64,000 bases of DNA from Rehmannia glutinosa (lineage: Eukaryota > Streptophyta > Magnoliopsida > Lamiales > Orobanchaceae): contig CM071930.1 in assembly GCA_016081115.2 (NCBI GenBank), positions 28,659,641 to 28,723,640 on the forward strand, written 5' to 3'. Shown piece after piece: positions 19,541 through 31,780 of this stretch. Numbering within the stretch: position 1 is the first letter of the stretch; every line of letters starts with the position of its first letter. Below the pieces are notes generated by a model. That model did no database searches and had not been told where the DNA came from. It saw only the letters and a program-made list of their open reading frames with translations. A program made the position numbers and the translations under genes.

Positions 19541-21070
19541 TGTTGGGAAATTTATTTTGTAGATTTTGATGATACCATGTAAAACTTAAACTAGAAAGTT
19601 GGCACCCCATTTTCCTTGTAATTTGCATTGTAATAGATAGGGCTGGAAAAGCTGAGTGAAGTCAACTACGCCTGGAAATACAAGAAGTCAATTGAAGACT
19701 GAAGTGAAGACTCCGCTGCGAGACAAGCTGAGTATGGATAAGAAGGAAAGTCAAGAACTCGACTGAAGATGTATCAGCTGTGAATCAGCTATGTGAAGAG
19801 TCAGTCAAGTCAACTCAAGAAGCCAAGTCTCAAGTTGAAGTTACAGATGAGTCATCCAAGGATTGGAAGCTAACTCAAGTCACCAGGGGAATAAAAGACT
19901 GCAGTCTAGTCAAGAAAACAAAGCGAGATCCGTTGATGAAAGTCAATAATGTTACTCAGAATGGTAACATGTTAAAGTTGTCAGAGATAAAGTGTTAGTT
20001 CCAGTTGTGTGCAAAAGGAATAAACCAATGGGAAGCACCGCACAGAGTGTCGAAACGCTGCAATCTTTGCAAGACATTAAATACGAGGAAATGTCAACAT
20101 CAAGGACTCGTAACAAGACAAGCCAATGAACACAAGTGACTTTTGAAATTAGCTTTATCTCTTCAAGGACATAATTTGAAAGTTCACTATAAAAGGTCGA
20201 GAAATTCATTGAGAATGGGTGCCTTGCACACCGAGAAATCAAGCATTATTCAAGCTATTAACTCGAAATATTCTCAAATATATTCAAGCAAATCCTCAAG
20301 CCCCAAAACCTCGAAGGAAATCGATCCAACACAATTGTGAAGAAAAGACAACTTCAAATATGTTGAAGAGAAAACTTTTGAAGATTCAAAGGGGTCTACT
20401 TTCCAAGGAGGATTGTAGGAAGGTTCAAGGTCGAACCAATATCAAGCTATTGGAGGGCTTCATGATCAAATCCAAGAGCTTGAAAAAGTGAGTTTGAATG
20501 AGCAAGGCAACCGCCCGCTGTGAAGAAGTTGAGTCGGAAGAAGAAGCGGTTGTGTGACCAAAGGTACATCTCTAGACTAATCACCACTTTGTAAAGCGAT
20601 ACATTACTTAGTGGATTCCTCCGGGGAGTTGGAGAAGAGAGGATTAGAAGAATTACCCCATCTTGAACCTCTATAAAAATTAACTGTCATTTATTTTCTC
20701 AAGACATTTATATTTCTCGCATACTTACATCATATCATTTGATAAACTCATATTTGCTATCCAACTGATTAATAATCAAGTGCAAAATCAAGTGTTGAAA
20801 TGAGCTTAAAACAATTCAAAGGGTGTTAAGTCTTCTTGATAAAACCAACACGGCCTAAGTTAAAGTTCGGGTTAAACAACGAGTTATTCTATCATCAGTT
20901 CTATCGAGTTTGTTGAGTGGCTAACTTATCCGAATAACCAACCTAGTTGTCCCTCAAGGACCAACCTGCTTTGAGTTAACTCGTAATAGTTTTAAAAGGA
21001 CTAAAATCGAAAAGTTGGTAAGGTTTATTCAACCCCTTCTAAACCTTACTCACACCCTTGGGGACCTACA
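19541..21070 (+). repeat. SV1 3' LTR
   Basis: 1,530 bp, TGTTGGGAAATTT to GGGACCTACA. TATA box at 20188-20194. It is the complete version of the truncated 5' LTR (407-1805). ORFs within it (19780-19998, 20143-20491, 19952-20242 minus) are not genes. Confidence 0.92.
20188..20194 (+). promoter_or_regulatory. TATA box, SV1 3' LTR
   Basis: TATAAAA in cactataaaaggtcgag, matching the SV3 LTRs. Transcription from here would run outward into SV2 antisense sequence. Confidence 0.5.
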
Positions 21071-23003
21071 CATCCTCTGATTGTACAGGGACGTGGCTGC
21101 AGCGATATCTGATGCAATCTGTTGTACCACTCCCAGAGGTTCAAGTTGCGGAGAGATTGTGAGGACTCTCTTAGGGCCTTCAAACAGATATCTTGCTCAT
21201 GCATGGCTATGGATTCCTCACGCCCTGCTGCATATATGACTTCTCATTTCGCAAAGAAAGTGGGATCCATATCCTCATCACTTTCGAGAGCACATCAAGA
21301 TGCGTGTGAGTGTGATTTGGAGAGCCTGTAAATTCACATATTTTTATTTTTCCAATGCTGGGATCGCTCCTTAGCTTTATCCTTTTCATCCGCGTCTTTA
21401 TGATGCGGAGAATATCCATGCAGTTGTCTTCGTCGAGAACATCCGACAGTTGCAACACCAAGAAATCAAAGCAACTCTTCTTGCTCTTTTCTATAAACTC
21501 AAGGCGAGTGAGCGCACCGCCTTGAGTGATCCGCCTTCCATGCTCTCCATTCACGTAAGCGTCGTTGAATATCCGGGTAAAGTGGAGAATACATGATTAC
21601 ATCGTCATCATCATCTTCACATTCACCTCCGATTTCAAATGGGAGGTAGAATACCTTCTCTTCTTTAGAAGCAAAAGCATCGATTGTAGGAGGAGAGACA
21701 ACCTTTTTCGACATTAGGCTCGTTGTCTCTCTTTGCTTCACTCTCCTCATTTTGTCTTTCGCTTGTTATTTGGGTCTTCACAAAGTCTCTACTAATCATC
21801 CTCGGCAGACTTTGCGGATTCATCAATAACCAGGAGAATGCTCTTCCGAATGTCGCAATCTCGGCTTCTTTTTCTAGTTGGGTAGCAGATTCATTTTGTC
21901 TTTTCAAGTTGAGATCGCTCGCAGCCGTCTCTTCCTTGATGGGAGTAGAGGAATTTACGGTTCAACATCCTCTGGTTCCTCAAAAGTGAACGCTTTTGAG
22001 TTTTTCTTAAAGTGGCTGCCTTTCTTGTCTTGGAAAACCTCTTCTTCTTGTTGGAGAAGGATTTGAGATTTCTTCTCGATCCCGCTACGGGGTAGGAGTC
22101 TCATTTGCTCGGGCGGGTGACCCGCTGCAGGGGCATGTGCTTTGGACATCTTTGCGGGAGGCGAGTACTTTCTTTGTCTTAGTTGCAGGGGCAACTCTTC
22201 TTCTAAGGGGAGGTGTCTCACCTTTGTGTCTTGGTCGGTGATTCCCCTCACTGTATCGACTTTCTTGGCGTGAGCTCTTACAGGCACGAGAAAGGTTTGC
22301 CCTGAACATGCTTTTCTTCACATGAAAGGGTTTGCCATGACGAAGAGCAACACCCTTCACTTCAAAGAAATGGCCAATCACAAGGCCATATCAGAAGTGA
22401 GCATCCAAAAGACCCATCCTCCTTAAAGGTTTTGTTCATCACATTAGCGAGTCCTGATGTAGACAAACTCATTGATTAACCTTCTTCTCTTGCATGATCA
22501 CAACCATGACGATCAACTTTTTCTTGGACAAGCGATTGAAGTTGTCAAACTTCATGTCGACACATTTCGAGACGACATCCATCGATTTGTGATAGTCTTC
22601 CTTGGCAACTTCTTTTGACTATGAAAACCACTTTAGCACCACACTCGGGTTTAGCCACTTCCTTCCATGCGGCCAAAGTCGACATCACCTCGTATATTTT
22701 TTTTCACGCGCTCCGAGGGCAACAAAAAGTGCTCAAAAGGTCTTTTGCGAGTTTGATGACCTTGATGTGGATGGAAGATTTGATTTCTTAAATCCCCTCT
22801 GCGTTGGCGTAGAACATAGCTACCTCTCAAGGTTGGTATGAGAATACTCCATAGTCGGAAAAGCCTTGAGACCGGACTTTTCCAACATCTTCGCTATCTT
22901 GAACCAGGGTCTCATCAACACCTGTTTTACCATTCCATCGAAATCCACTAAAGAACCGGTGTGGATTTGCTTCAAAGTTTCACAAATTGTAATTTGGAGC
23001 CAT
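21071..23003 (-). pseudogene. SV2 third ORF, N-terminal half, truncated by SV1
   Basis: ATG at 23003 (gagccat on plus). The N-terminal plant-transposon-protein-like segment is visible on the minus strand (MEYSHTNLER-like near 22850-22800, KFDNFNRLSKKKLIVMV-like near 22560-22500). Lys/Pro-rich basic sequence at 22287-22085 follows (PPLRRRVAPATKTKKVLAS), then a charged part. The conserved block DVIMYSPLYPDIQRRLREWR lies at about 21605-21546. The frame shifts at least five times. The last 480 bp correspond to SV1 16140-16621. Confidence 0.65.
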
Positions 23004-23546
23004 TTTTAGAGATTTTTTGAGCGAAAAGTGAAGAACTTGCTTTGAGAGACCTTAGGGTTTGAGAGAGAATTTTTCCTTTGCTTTGTTGATTAACATTTTG
23101 CGTAAGGTGAGAGAAATGCAAATTTCGTATATAAAGGTCGTGAAAGGACACATTTTGGATTTTGAAAATTTTGATCAAAATCAACGGCTAAGATTAAAAC
23201 GTCAAAACCGCATTTAATTTTCTCATTTAATGCGGCAACATTTATATCCAATCATATGGCTTCTTATGTGCAGCTTTTTATGCGATTATCATTATTATTT
23301 GTCGACGTCATCCTTAAAATATTCGCTCATTTAAACATTGCGTTTTTGTCTCTTAGCTCATAAATGATTCAGCTTATATTCGAAGTGACTTAACTCTGCT
23401 TCTCTCTTCTTGTGAAGTAACTCAGCTGTTAGCTCACTTAATACCGCTGACTTCTCGATAAGATCAAGTTTTCACGTGGTGAAGTGTGAAACTCGCTCGC
23501 TTTAATTTTCTCATATTCTTTCTCTGTTGATTGAGTCTTCTGAGTT
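23004..23546 (-). other. SV2 leader between RNase H and third ORF
   Basis: About 540 bp of AT-rich sequence, the counterpart of 14173-14723 and 53104-53677. No gene seen. Confidence 0.5.
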
Positions 23547-24089
23547 TCAACTCAGCTCAATTAATCCTAATTCATTCTTGAGCTCTTCAAATCTTGATTC
23601 ACATAGAGGCTTTGTGAATATATCAGCTAATTGTTTATCAGTTGAGATGTATTCCAAGGTAATGTCTTTCTTTTCAACATGATCTCTTATGAAATGATAT
23701 CTGACATCAATGTGTTTTGTTCTTGAATGCAACACATGATTATGAGTGATTGCAATAGCACTAGTGCTATCACACATAATTGGAATCTCTATTTCTTCAA
23801 TATCATAATCTAAGAGTTGTTTTCTCATCCATAAGACTTGGGCACAACAAGGCGCACTGCTGACTATGTACTGCTTGGTGTGGATGTGGCAATTGAATTT
23901 TGTTTCTTACTGAACCAAGAAACCAATCTATTTCCAAGCATTTACTATGTACCTGAAGTACTTTTCTGTCAACTCTACATCCAACATACCGAAGTCGAGT
24001 AACCAATAAGCTTGAATCCACCTTCTTTTGGATACCATAAGCCCACTTCCTGGCATCCCTTCAAATATCTTAGGATTCTCTTAGCTGCT
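23547..24089 (-). pseudogene. pol: SV2 RNase H
   Basis: The last 94 codons (23828-23547) are open: MRKQLLDYDIEEIEIPIMCD, SAIAI, TKHIDVRYHFIRDHVEKK, LEYISTDKQLADIFTKPL, ending GLIELS and stop. Upstream, frames shift near 23828 and 24000, where the first catalytic Asp region (YSTSDYAG in the family) is scrambled. RNase H degrades the RNA strand during reverse transcription. The copy gives the reference length for the family. Confidence 0.85.
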
Positions 24090-25433
24090 ATCATGTGGCT
24101 CTCTTTTGGTGCAGATTGAAATCTTGCACATACACCTACATCAAAGGTGATGTCTGGCATGCTGGCTGTTAGATAGAACAATGATCCAATGAGAGCTCTA
24201 TATCTGGTTTGATCTACAGCTTTGCCATCTGCATCCATGTCCATCTTGACTGATGTGTTCATTGGAAATTTCACAGAAGACTTCTCTTCCATACCAAATT
24301 TCTTCATCAAATCTCTAGTATATTTTGTTTGACTTATGAAGGTTCTATCCTCCAATTGCTTGACTTGAAGTCCTAGGAAGAAAGTCAGCTCTCCCATCCT
24401 GCTCATCTCAAATTTACCTTGCATGAGGTTTGAGAATTTGTCACACAGCTCCTTATTTGTGGATCCAAAAATGATGTCATCCACATATATTTGAACAAGC
24501 AGTATACTCTCTCCATTTTAAATTCTGAAGCGTGTTCTATCAACTTTGCCTTTGGTGAATCCTTTGTCAGTTAGAAATTGTGACAATGTATCATACCATG
24601 CTCTTGGTGCTTGTTTCAATCCATATAATGTTTTCTTGAGCTTATATACTTTTATCTCCAATAGTTTTCTACTCAAAACCTGGAGGTTGTTCAACATAGA
24701 CTTCTTCTTCTAACAGTCCATTCAGAAATGCACTCTTCACATCCATTTGATACATAGTGAAGTTCATATGTGCAGCATAAGCAAGAAACATCCTTATTGC
24801 TTCCAATCTTGCAATAGGAGCAAAGGTTTCATCAAAATCTATACCCTCTTCTTGGCTATACCCTTTGGCTACCAATCTTGCTTTGTTTCTTACAACAGAT
24901 CCTTCCTCATTCATCTTGTTTCTGAAAACCCATTTTGTGCCAATAACGTTTTGATGGGTTGGCCTCTGCACCAATTCCCATACTTTATTTCTTTCAAACT
25001 GATTCAACTCTTCTTGCATAGCTTGAATCCAATGTGTGTCATCCAATGCTTGAGACACATCTTTTGGCTCTATTTGGGAAATAAAACAAGTAAACATTGC
25101 TTCATGTTGTGCTCTGGATCTGGTTCTTATGTCATCTCTTACATTTCCAATAACTAACTCTGGTGGATGGTCTCTCAACCATCTTACATCAGGTTGTAGT
25201 AAGTATGCTGGATTCATCCATCTCGCAGCTAAGTTGTCTTGAGCAGCTCTTTCATTTTCATTCAGCTGTAGACTTTCCAGCTGTCTTTGAGATTCAGCTA
25301 TCTCATCTTCATCTGGGTTGCTTGCTCTTACTTCAGCTTCAACATAAGGACTCTTCTGCATTGTTGGTTGATTCATCTTATCAGCTAACTCTTCAATGTC
25401 TTCTCCATTTACATTAGGTTCATCAAAAACCAC
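24090..25433 (-). pseudogene. pol: SV2 reverse transcriptase
   Basis: Two long open segments. 25433-24669 carries the linker, [60 protein letters not shown], and [20 protein letters not shown] with the first catalytic Asp. 24487-24476 encodes YVDD, followed by DIIFGSTNKELCDKFSNLMQ and MGELTFFLGLQVKQ, the Sirevirus-like signature, and PMNTSVKMDMDADGKAVDQT. Between the two segments (24668-24488) the frame is lost. Only a few lesions separate this from an open RT domain. Confidence 0.88.
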
Positions 25434-26599
25434 ATGGATAAACTCTTATGTAACCATAGTCCTCTTGTTCAGCACTCTATAGGCTTTGCTCTCAGCTGAG
25501 TATCCCAAAAAGATACCTTCATCAGCTTTAGCATCAAAAGCCTTTAAATTATCTTTGCCACTGTTATGGATGAAACATTTACATCCAAATATTCTGAAAT
25601 ATCCAACATTTGGATTTCTCCCTGTCCAAATCTCATAGGAAGTCTTGGTCAATTGCCTGTTGATCATGCATCTATTTTGAGAGTTCTATTCCTTCTTTCA
25701 GCCACTCCATTCTGCTGTGGAGTTCTTGCTGCTGATAATCATGAGCAATTCCATTTTCAACACAATATTGAGTTATTATCCCATTAACAAACTCAGTTCC
25801 TCTGTCAGATCTTATTTTTATAATGGTTTGGCTTTTTCATTTTGAACTCTTTTCATCAGCTGAGGAAACTTCTGCAAAGTTTCCTTCTTTTTGCACATGA
25901 AGATTGTCCATGTATATCTTGAGTAGTCATCTACCACTACCAAAGTGTATTTCTTTCCACTTATGCTGGCTGACTCAACTGGACCAAATAAATCCATATG
26001 CAACAGATGTAATATCCATGTTGAAGAAGGACTTGGCTTGTCCTTAAATGAAGATTTAATTTGTTTTCCCATCTGGCATGCATCACATACACTTTCTTTC
26101 TTGTAAACTGAGTTTGGCAATCCTTCTACAAGATGACTCCTTGCAAGCTTGTTGATTGTTTTGAAATTCAGATGACTCAGCTTCTTGTGCCACAGCCAAC
26201 TTGATTCGGTTGTGCTCTTTGCTAGCAGATAGGTGCTTGGTGTAGCAGTAGACCAATCTACCACATACACATTCTTCTGTCTTGATCATTGAAGCACTAT
26301 TTCATTTGATTCAGCATCTTTGATCTGGCACACTCCCATGTTGAATCCAACATTGTAGCATTTATCACAGAGTTGGCTAATGCTTAACAAGTTGAAGTTG
26401 AGGTCTCAACATAAGCAACATCTGTGATTTCCAATCCATTCTTCTTGATAGATCCTGTGCCTTTGATTTCCCCTAGAGCTTCATTTCCTCCAAATATGAC
26501 TTTTGCACCTCTAATCTGCTTGAATCTTGACAGGTTTTCTTGTTTCCTATCATATGTCTGGAACAGCCACTATCCATTTACCAGGTTCCTTGCCTGGGT
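25434..26599 (-). pseudogene. pol: SV2 protease and integrase
   Basis: Protease around 26590-26545: MDSGCSRHM with the catalytic Asp kept, but the Tyr codon before it is a stop (taa). Integrase: 26270-25818 is open and has the HHCC zinc region (WLWHKKLSHLNF, CDACQMGKQIK), the first Asp (LLHMDLFGPVE) and VVVDDYSRYTWTIF. The second Asp and the Glu region follow with frameshifts (about 25820-25680). The C-terminal domain is at 25667-25446 (TSYEIWTGRNPNVGYFRIFG, KRTMVT). Confidence 0.85.
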
Positions 26600-28892
26600 C
26601 CTGAGGGGTTAGTTATAAGATGATCCAACCAACCTATAGCCAAAGGACTTGACTCTAAGAAGTTGCCATCTATCAGTGTCATAATCATAGTGCACATTAG
26701 CAAATTGCTTGGGGGTTTTAGGTTCATACAACTGTCTCTTTTGTCTGTATGCTTGTGTGTGTGTTTTAGCAATTACTTTCTTAGAATAATTGTGAAATTT
26801 CTGAGTATAGTGTTTGGGTGCATATGTGTGCTGATAATAGCTCTTTTGCCTTTGGAATGACCTTGTCTGAGTTTTAGGTCTTTGCCATCTAGGCTTGTAT
26901 TCCTTAGGTCTTTGCTGATGTTTCACATTATTCCAATCAGCATAGTTTGGATAGTTCCTACCATTCCCATCATGTGTGTTTCTCTGATGAAACTTCTGGG
27001 GTTTTTGGTAGCTCTTTTTTCTTTTCACAAAGTATTTTGTATTTAGAGTTTGCTGAGGAACTCGGCTGAATTTCTTCTCAGCTCTCCTCTTAGCATACTC
27101 AACTGGTTGTTTTCCTTTGCCTTTATATCCACGACTAGTTTGTTTGTGTTTGTGCTTTGGAGTGAATGTGGGTGCAGCATTAGGTGTTTTGGATTTTTAA
27201 AATGCTTCATTACTTGAAGATCATTTTTCCAAAATCACTCTTGGAGTTTGATTGTGCACAAAGGAATTAAATCCTATGCCTGTCTTATCTCCATATTCTT
27301 TTTGACTCATGATAAGAATATACAATGATTTGGATGCCTTTGTAAATGAGGCAATCACATTTTTGAGATCTTTTTCTCTCTTTTCTATAGAAGCTAACTC
27401 TGCTATGATCTTGGCATTTTTCGCTTTCAGCTTAGTGTTCTCATCAGCTATGTGACTCAGAGTACTCAACTCTTTAGTCAGCTGTGAGTTTTGGCTTTTA
27501 AGCTGGCAGTTTTCCTCATTTAGAATTGTGTGTGAGGATTTTATGTGTTCAAAATCTTTCTTCATTTTTCCTAATGAATCATAAAGACCAGTGGGTGATG
27601 AAGTGTGTATATCACAGTCATTATCACTTGAATCTGAATGAGATGAGTTAGAGTGTACCTCATCTTCTTGATCTAGTTGATCTTGTTCTTTAACCATAAG
27701 GCAAATAATAGCCTCTTCCTCAGAGTCACTTGAGTAATTAGCTTCACTACTCTCCGAGTCTGCTGCATCTTTAGACTTGGTTGTCTCAATAGATCTCGGC
27801 CAACATGGCTTTCTTCTTTTTCTGTCTTCTTTCTCAGAAGACTTTTCTATCTTCCTCATTCCTATATTTGTTGATGGTGGATAGGAACAGTCAACTACAA
27901 AATGTCCAGTTATCTCTACTTAGGTTCCAACACGGGTTCTCGGCTCTTTGATCAACTCTTTGTTTTGGATTATCGGCTCTACGATATTCAACCCTTTGAT
28001 GCTCTACTCTCTTGGGTGGCCTATCTTCCCTTTACTTGGAGGGAGTTGAATGTCTCCGGAGGTTTCACCCTTATTTCTTTTATAGTTCTTATTGAAGAAC
28101 TTGTTGAATCTTTTAACCATTAGGGCAATTTCATCCTGGTCTATGGCTTCCTTCGGGGTTCAGGTTGACTCTTTCCATCCTTGGCCATCGGTGAAGCCTG
28201 TCTTGTACTTTGTCACCTCTCGCTCTTTTCTTCTCGGCTCAAACTCATAGGCTTTGAGGTCCGAGAATAGCTCATGGTTAGATGTTCTTGAGAGGTCCAT
28301 TGAGTGTCTCAGGGCCATAGTCTTTATTTCCCATTCGGTTGGGAGGCTTCTTAAGATCTTCATCTGAGATCTCCTTTTGTGTGTATTCCTTCCTAAGAGT
28401 TGAAAGCTCATTTGTAATCTCAGTGAATCTGGCATCCGGTGATCCATGGTTTCACCCTGCACGCATTTTGAAATTTTCAAATTTTTGAACAGGAACAGAC
28501 AATTTATTTTCTTTAATTTGTTCTGGATCCTTCACAAATTAAAGTCAGTTTATTCCAGATTTCTTTTGCAGATTTGCAAGATTTAACTTTATTGAACATA
28601 GCTTTGTCCAATGTCTTGTAGAGTATATCCTTGGCCACATTCTCCAAGTGGTATCTCTTCCTATCTTTATTTGTCCACGCGATCTTGGTTTTTCAACTAT
28701 GGTTGGTCTTGCTTGCCAGAAGAATTTGCTTCTTATTGCAGTCGTGTTCACTTTAAGTATCTGCAGTGGCCCATCCTCTATCACAAGCCACATTTCATCA
28801 TGTAATGCAGATAGATGAGCTTGCATATGAATTTTCCAATCATCAAATTCTTCAACAGTGAACATTGGAATGCCTGTCAGATTTGCTTCCAT
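26600..28892 (-). pseudogene. gag: SV2 gag with coiled coil and basic region
   Basis: ATG at 28892 starts MEANLTGIPMFTVEEFDDWK (UBN2-type N-terminus). The capsid domain continues to about 28160 with frameshifts near 28545 and 28480 (KILRSLPTEWEIKTMAL). The zinc knuckle near 27940-27890 is damaged. 27859-27221 is open: acidic Ser-rich stretch, then a heptad-like coiled coil (LKSQNSQLTKELSTLSH, LKAKNAKIIAELAS). 27028-26609 is a Lys/Arg/Gln/Tyr-rich basic region (RPKTQTRSFQRQKSYYQ), probably RNA-binding. A long gag with a coiled coil is typical of Sireviruses. Confidence 0.85.
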
Positions 28893-29002
28893 GATTATAA
28901 CTTTGCTTGAAAAGAAAGAGTTTGAAAATACAAGTGTTTAAAAACTTTTTGAAAAGATAGAGATCTAGTTCAATAACCGGTGCGGAAGGCTCAATGAACC
29001 AA

Positions 29003-29017
29003 CCGCCCGATACCACT
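29003..29017 (-). promoter_or_regulatory. SV2 primer binding site (initiator tRNA-Met)
   Basis: Minus strand agtggtatcgggcgg follows the LTR end, matching the TGGTATC core used by SV1 and SV3. Confidence 0.8.
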
Positions 29018-30535
29018 TGTAGTCCCAAGGGGTGTGAAATAAGGTTTAGAAAGGGGGTGGGGGGTTGAATAAACATTACCAAATTTTTGATTTTAGTCCT
29101 TTTTAAATTACAATAGAGTTGATTCAAACAGTTGTGTCCTTGAGGATGACTAAGTTGGTTATTGACTAAGTTAGCCACTCAACGGACTCGATAGCATTTG
29201 TTGATAGAATAACTCATTTATTTAACCTAATCTTAACTTGGTTGGTTTGGTTTTATCGTGGAAGACTTAACACCCTTTGATTAGATTTTTGCTTGTTTTA
29301 ACACTTGAGTTTTGGCACTTGGTTATTAAACAAGAGGATAGCAAATATGATTCTAATGAGATATGATGTAAATATGCAAGAAAGTAAATGTCTTTGAAAG
29401 TAAATGACACAAATATTTTTATAGAGGTTCGAAGATGGAGTAATTCTTCTAACCCTCTCTTCTCCCACTCCTGGACGTATCGACTAAGTAACAAATCAGT
29501 TTACAAAGTGGTGAACAGTCTGGAGACAACCTTGATCACACAGCTGGCTTCTCTTGCAACTCAGCTTCTTCAGGGCAACTGCCTGGCTACTTCAGCTCAC
29601 TTCTCAAGTTCTTGGATTTGATCACGTAGCCCTCCAACAAATTTGATACTGGTTTGACTTTGAACCTTCCTACATTCCTTCTTGGAAAGTAGACCCGTTT
29701 TGATTCTTCAAAAGTTCCCTCTTCAACATATTTGAAGTTGTCTTTCCTTCACAACTTGTGTTGGATCGATTTTCTTCGAGTTTCAGGCTTGAGGAATTGC
29801 TTGAATGTACTTGAGAATATTACAGGTTAAATGCTTGAATAATGCTTGCTTGTTCGTGGTTCAGGTTTTCAAGGTTACCTTTTCTCAATAAAGTGCACAT
29901 TTAAAATTTTGCCCTTTGAAGAGATAGGCTAATTTCAAATGTCACTTGTGTTTGTTGGCTTGTCTTGTCTGCAGTCCTTGATAACGACATTTCCTCGTAT
30001 TAAATATCTTGCAACATTGCAGATTATCTGACACACGGTGCAGTGTTTCCCATTGGTATATTCCTTTTGCACAAATCTGGGACTAACAATTTACACCTGA
30101 CAGCTTTGACATGTTACTATTCTGAGTAACATTCTTGACTTTAATCAACGGATCTAAGTCAGTTGTCTTGACTAGACTGCTGTCTTTACCCCAGGTGACT
30201 TGAGTCAGCTCCATTCAATGGATAACTCAACTGTCACTTCAACTTTGAGACTTAGCTTCTTGAGTTGACTTGATCGACACTTTTTACAGTCGTTCCTCAA
30301 CTGACACTTCTCCAGTCGAGTCCTTGACTTCCTTCTTGGCCATACTCGGTGACACACACAATGATTCTTCAATCCGATCCATGATTGACTTCTTGTATTC
30401 CTTGGCATAACTGACTTGACTCAGCTTTTTCATCCCTATCTATTATAATACAAATTACAAGGAAAATGGATTGCCAACTTCCTAGTTTAAGTTTTACATA
30501 GTATCATCAAAATCTACTTAATAAATTTCCTAACA
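29018..30535 (-). repeat. SV2 5' LTR
   Basis: 1,518 bp, TGTTAGGAAATTTATT at 30535 down to ctaca at 29018. Homologous over its length to the SV1 and SV3 LTRs but more diverged. The TATA position near 29900 reads ctttattg, so the promoter looks lost. The ORFs within it are not genes. Confidence 0.9.
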
Positions 30536-31425
30536 AGGCCCCTTTTGCGTCTACCACCAAGAACAAATTTTGAAATTTTTCGTGTTAGCCGTTTCTAACT
30601 CTAACAAGGCCTATTGTTGTTCAAAGTACCTAGATTCAATACTCAAGTAGGTTGATTCTTGCTCCTCCTTCTCTAAAGCTTGTTGATTTGTGATTTTGCA
30701 GCTTCTAGGGTTTAATTGGAAGATATATTTTCATCGATTTCCCACTGAAAGGAAATATTTCTATGATTTTATTTTTTGTTTTTTAAGTGAAAGGGTAGTT
30801 TGGAATTTTTAGTTGGGACAAAGTGGCAAAAATCATGTTTTAATATATGAGGGCATAATTCAAAAGTGCCCATAGGTGGAGGGGTATTTTGTAAATTTCC
30901 CATATTCATGCACATTTTTAGCAGGAAGGGATGATTGATACATATATATATAAAAATTTAATTAAAAATTAGAGAAAGAGTTTAAGCCTTAAGGAACTCA
31001 GGTCTATATTTCCAATGCTAATCAGAACACATTTTTATGTGGTAATGGCTCAAAATGACCACTCCTATAATGAAAAGAATGAAAACTGTCGTCTTTTGAA
31101 AACACATGTCTTTTAGCCATTTTGGCATAACAAAAGACATTTATATCCTTCTAACATATTTGTTTGATATTTGGTCTATTTCTCTCTCTTCCTATCATAT
31201 CTCTCTATTTCTCTTACTCTTTATTTCAAACTTTTTAAAAATTCAAATTTGTATTTTTTGTTTTTGTATATCTAATATGGGTATTGAATTAAAGATCTCA
31301 GAAAAAGGATTAATTTGATATACTATACATGAAAAACGATTTGAAATGAAAAAAGTTATGTGAATTTAAAGTTTTTGGAGAAAAACAAAATAATTGATTA
31401 TAATAAGTGAAAGTAGTCTGAGCAA
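30536..31425. other. Spacer without recognisable gene
   Basis: AT-rich single-copy-like DNA to the right of the SV2 target site. It contains ttttgcagcttctagggttt and runs of T. The ORF at 31106-31318 (plus) is hydrophobic low-complexity sequence without a domain. I see no supported feature. Confidence 0.4.
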
Positions 31426-31426
31426 G

Positions 31427-31560
31427 TAACTCGATATCTAGTCTTCATATCGAGTTATCGCTGGTTTGAACAACGCCTACTACCTACTACTATAAAAGCT
31501 GAAAACTCGATATCCAATATGTAACTGGATATCGAGTTTTCATAACTCGATATCGAGTTA
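31427..31560. repeat. Cluster of ACTCGATATC palindromes
   Basis: Three inverted repeats built on one motif. TAACTCGATAT/ATATCGAGTTA lies at 31427-31437 and 31447-31457. AAAACTCGATATCCA/TGGATATCGAGTTTT lies at 31502-31516 and 31526-31540 (15-bp perfect arms, 9-nt loop). TAACTCGATATCGAGTTA at 31543-31560 is an 18-bp perfect palindrome. No flanking duplication or family was recognised. It may be a MITE remnant or a recombination-prone hairpin. Confidence 0.75.
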
Positions 31561-31780
31561 TGCGATGAAATCTTGTCATCTTCCTCATTCACCTCAATCA
31601 CCATTAATGGTGCAACAAGGTTTCAATCAAAACCAAAATTGTCTATAAACCACAAAAATTCTTCAAACCTAACAACAAATCCTAACCCAAACAACTATAA
31701 ACTAACTAAATCAACAAAAAAAATAAAATTAACGGTATAAGATTTTTTGCCCAAGTTTTGAATGTCGAGTTACAAAGGGT

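Larger units (their letters stand above)
407..21070 (+). mobile_element. SV1: Sirevirus-type Ty1/copia retrotransposon, interrupted by NA1 and NA2
   Basis: Order on the plus strand: truncated 5' LTR (407-1805), PBS for initiator tRNA-Met, gag start (1932), NA1 insertion (2015-9870), rest of gag, protease, integrase, RT, RNase H (to 14172), third ORF (14724-18380), fourth small ORF (18578-19193), PPT (19527-19540), 3' LTR (19541-21070). The RT-RNase H motifs, a third ORF in the env-like position and repeated polypurine tracts fit the Sirevirus (SIRE/Maximus) lineage. Sequence just right of 21070 continues the third ORF of SV2 on the other strand, so SV1 was inserted into SV2. Its right target duplication should be catcc (21071-21075), with the left partner off-window. 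All ORFs carry stops or frameshifts, so the copy is dead. Confidence 0.9.
21071..30535 (-). mobile_element. SV2: Sirevirus-type copia, 5' part, cut by SV1
   Basis: Minus strand order from the right: 5' LTR (30535-29018), PBS (29015-29003), gag ATG at 28892, protease, integrase, RT, RNase H (stop at 23547), third ORF from 23003. It ends abruptly at 21071 against the SV1 3' LTR. The break point corresponds to about 16621 in the SV1 third ORF (gaggatg in both), so the missing 3' part was displaced by SV1 and should continue left of the window. Its pol is the best preserved of the three Sireviruses. The right target duplication should be aggcc (30536-30540). Confidence 0.9.

Noticed and set aside
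24747..25417. Plus-strand ORFs of 136 and 84 codons
   Set aside because: They lie antisense to the open RT/linker frame of SV2, which has clear family motifs. Mirror ORFs of a conserved coding strand.
31106..31318. Small hydrophobic membrane protein gene
   Set aside because: Low-complexity AT-rich sequence (runs of Phe, Leu, Ile, Ser). No start context or homology can be supported.
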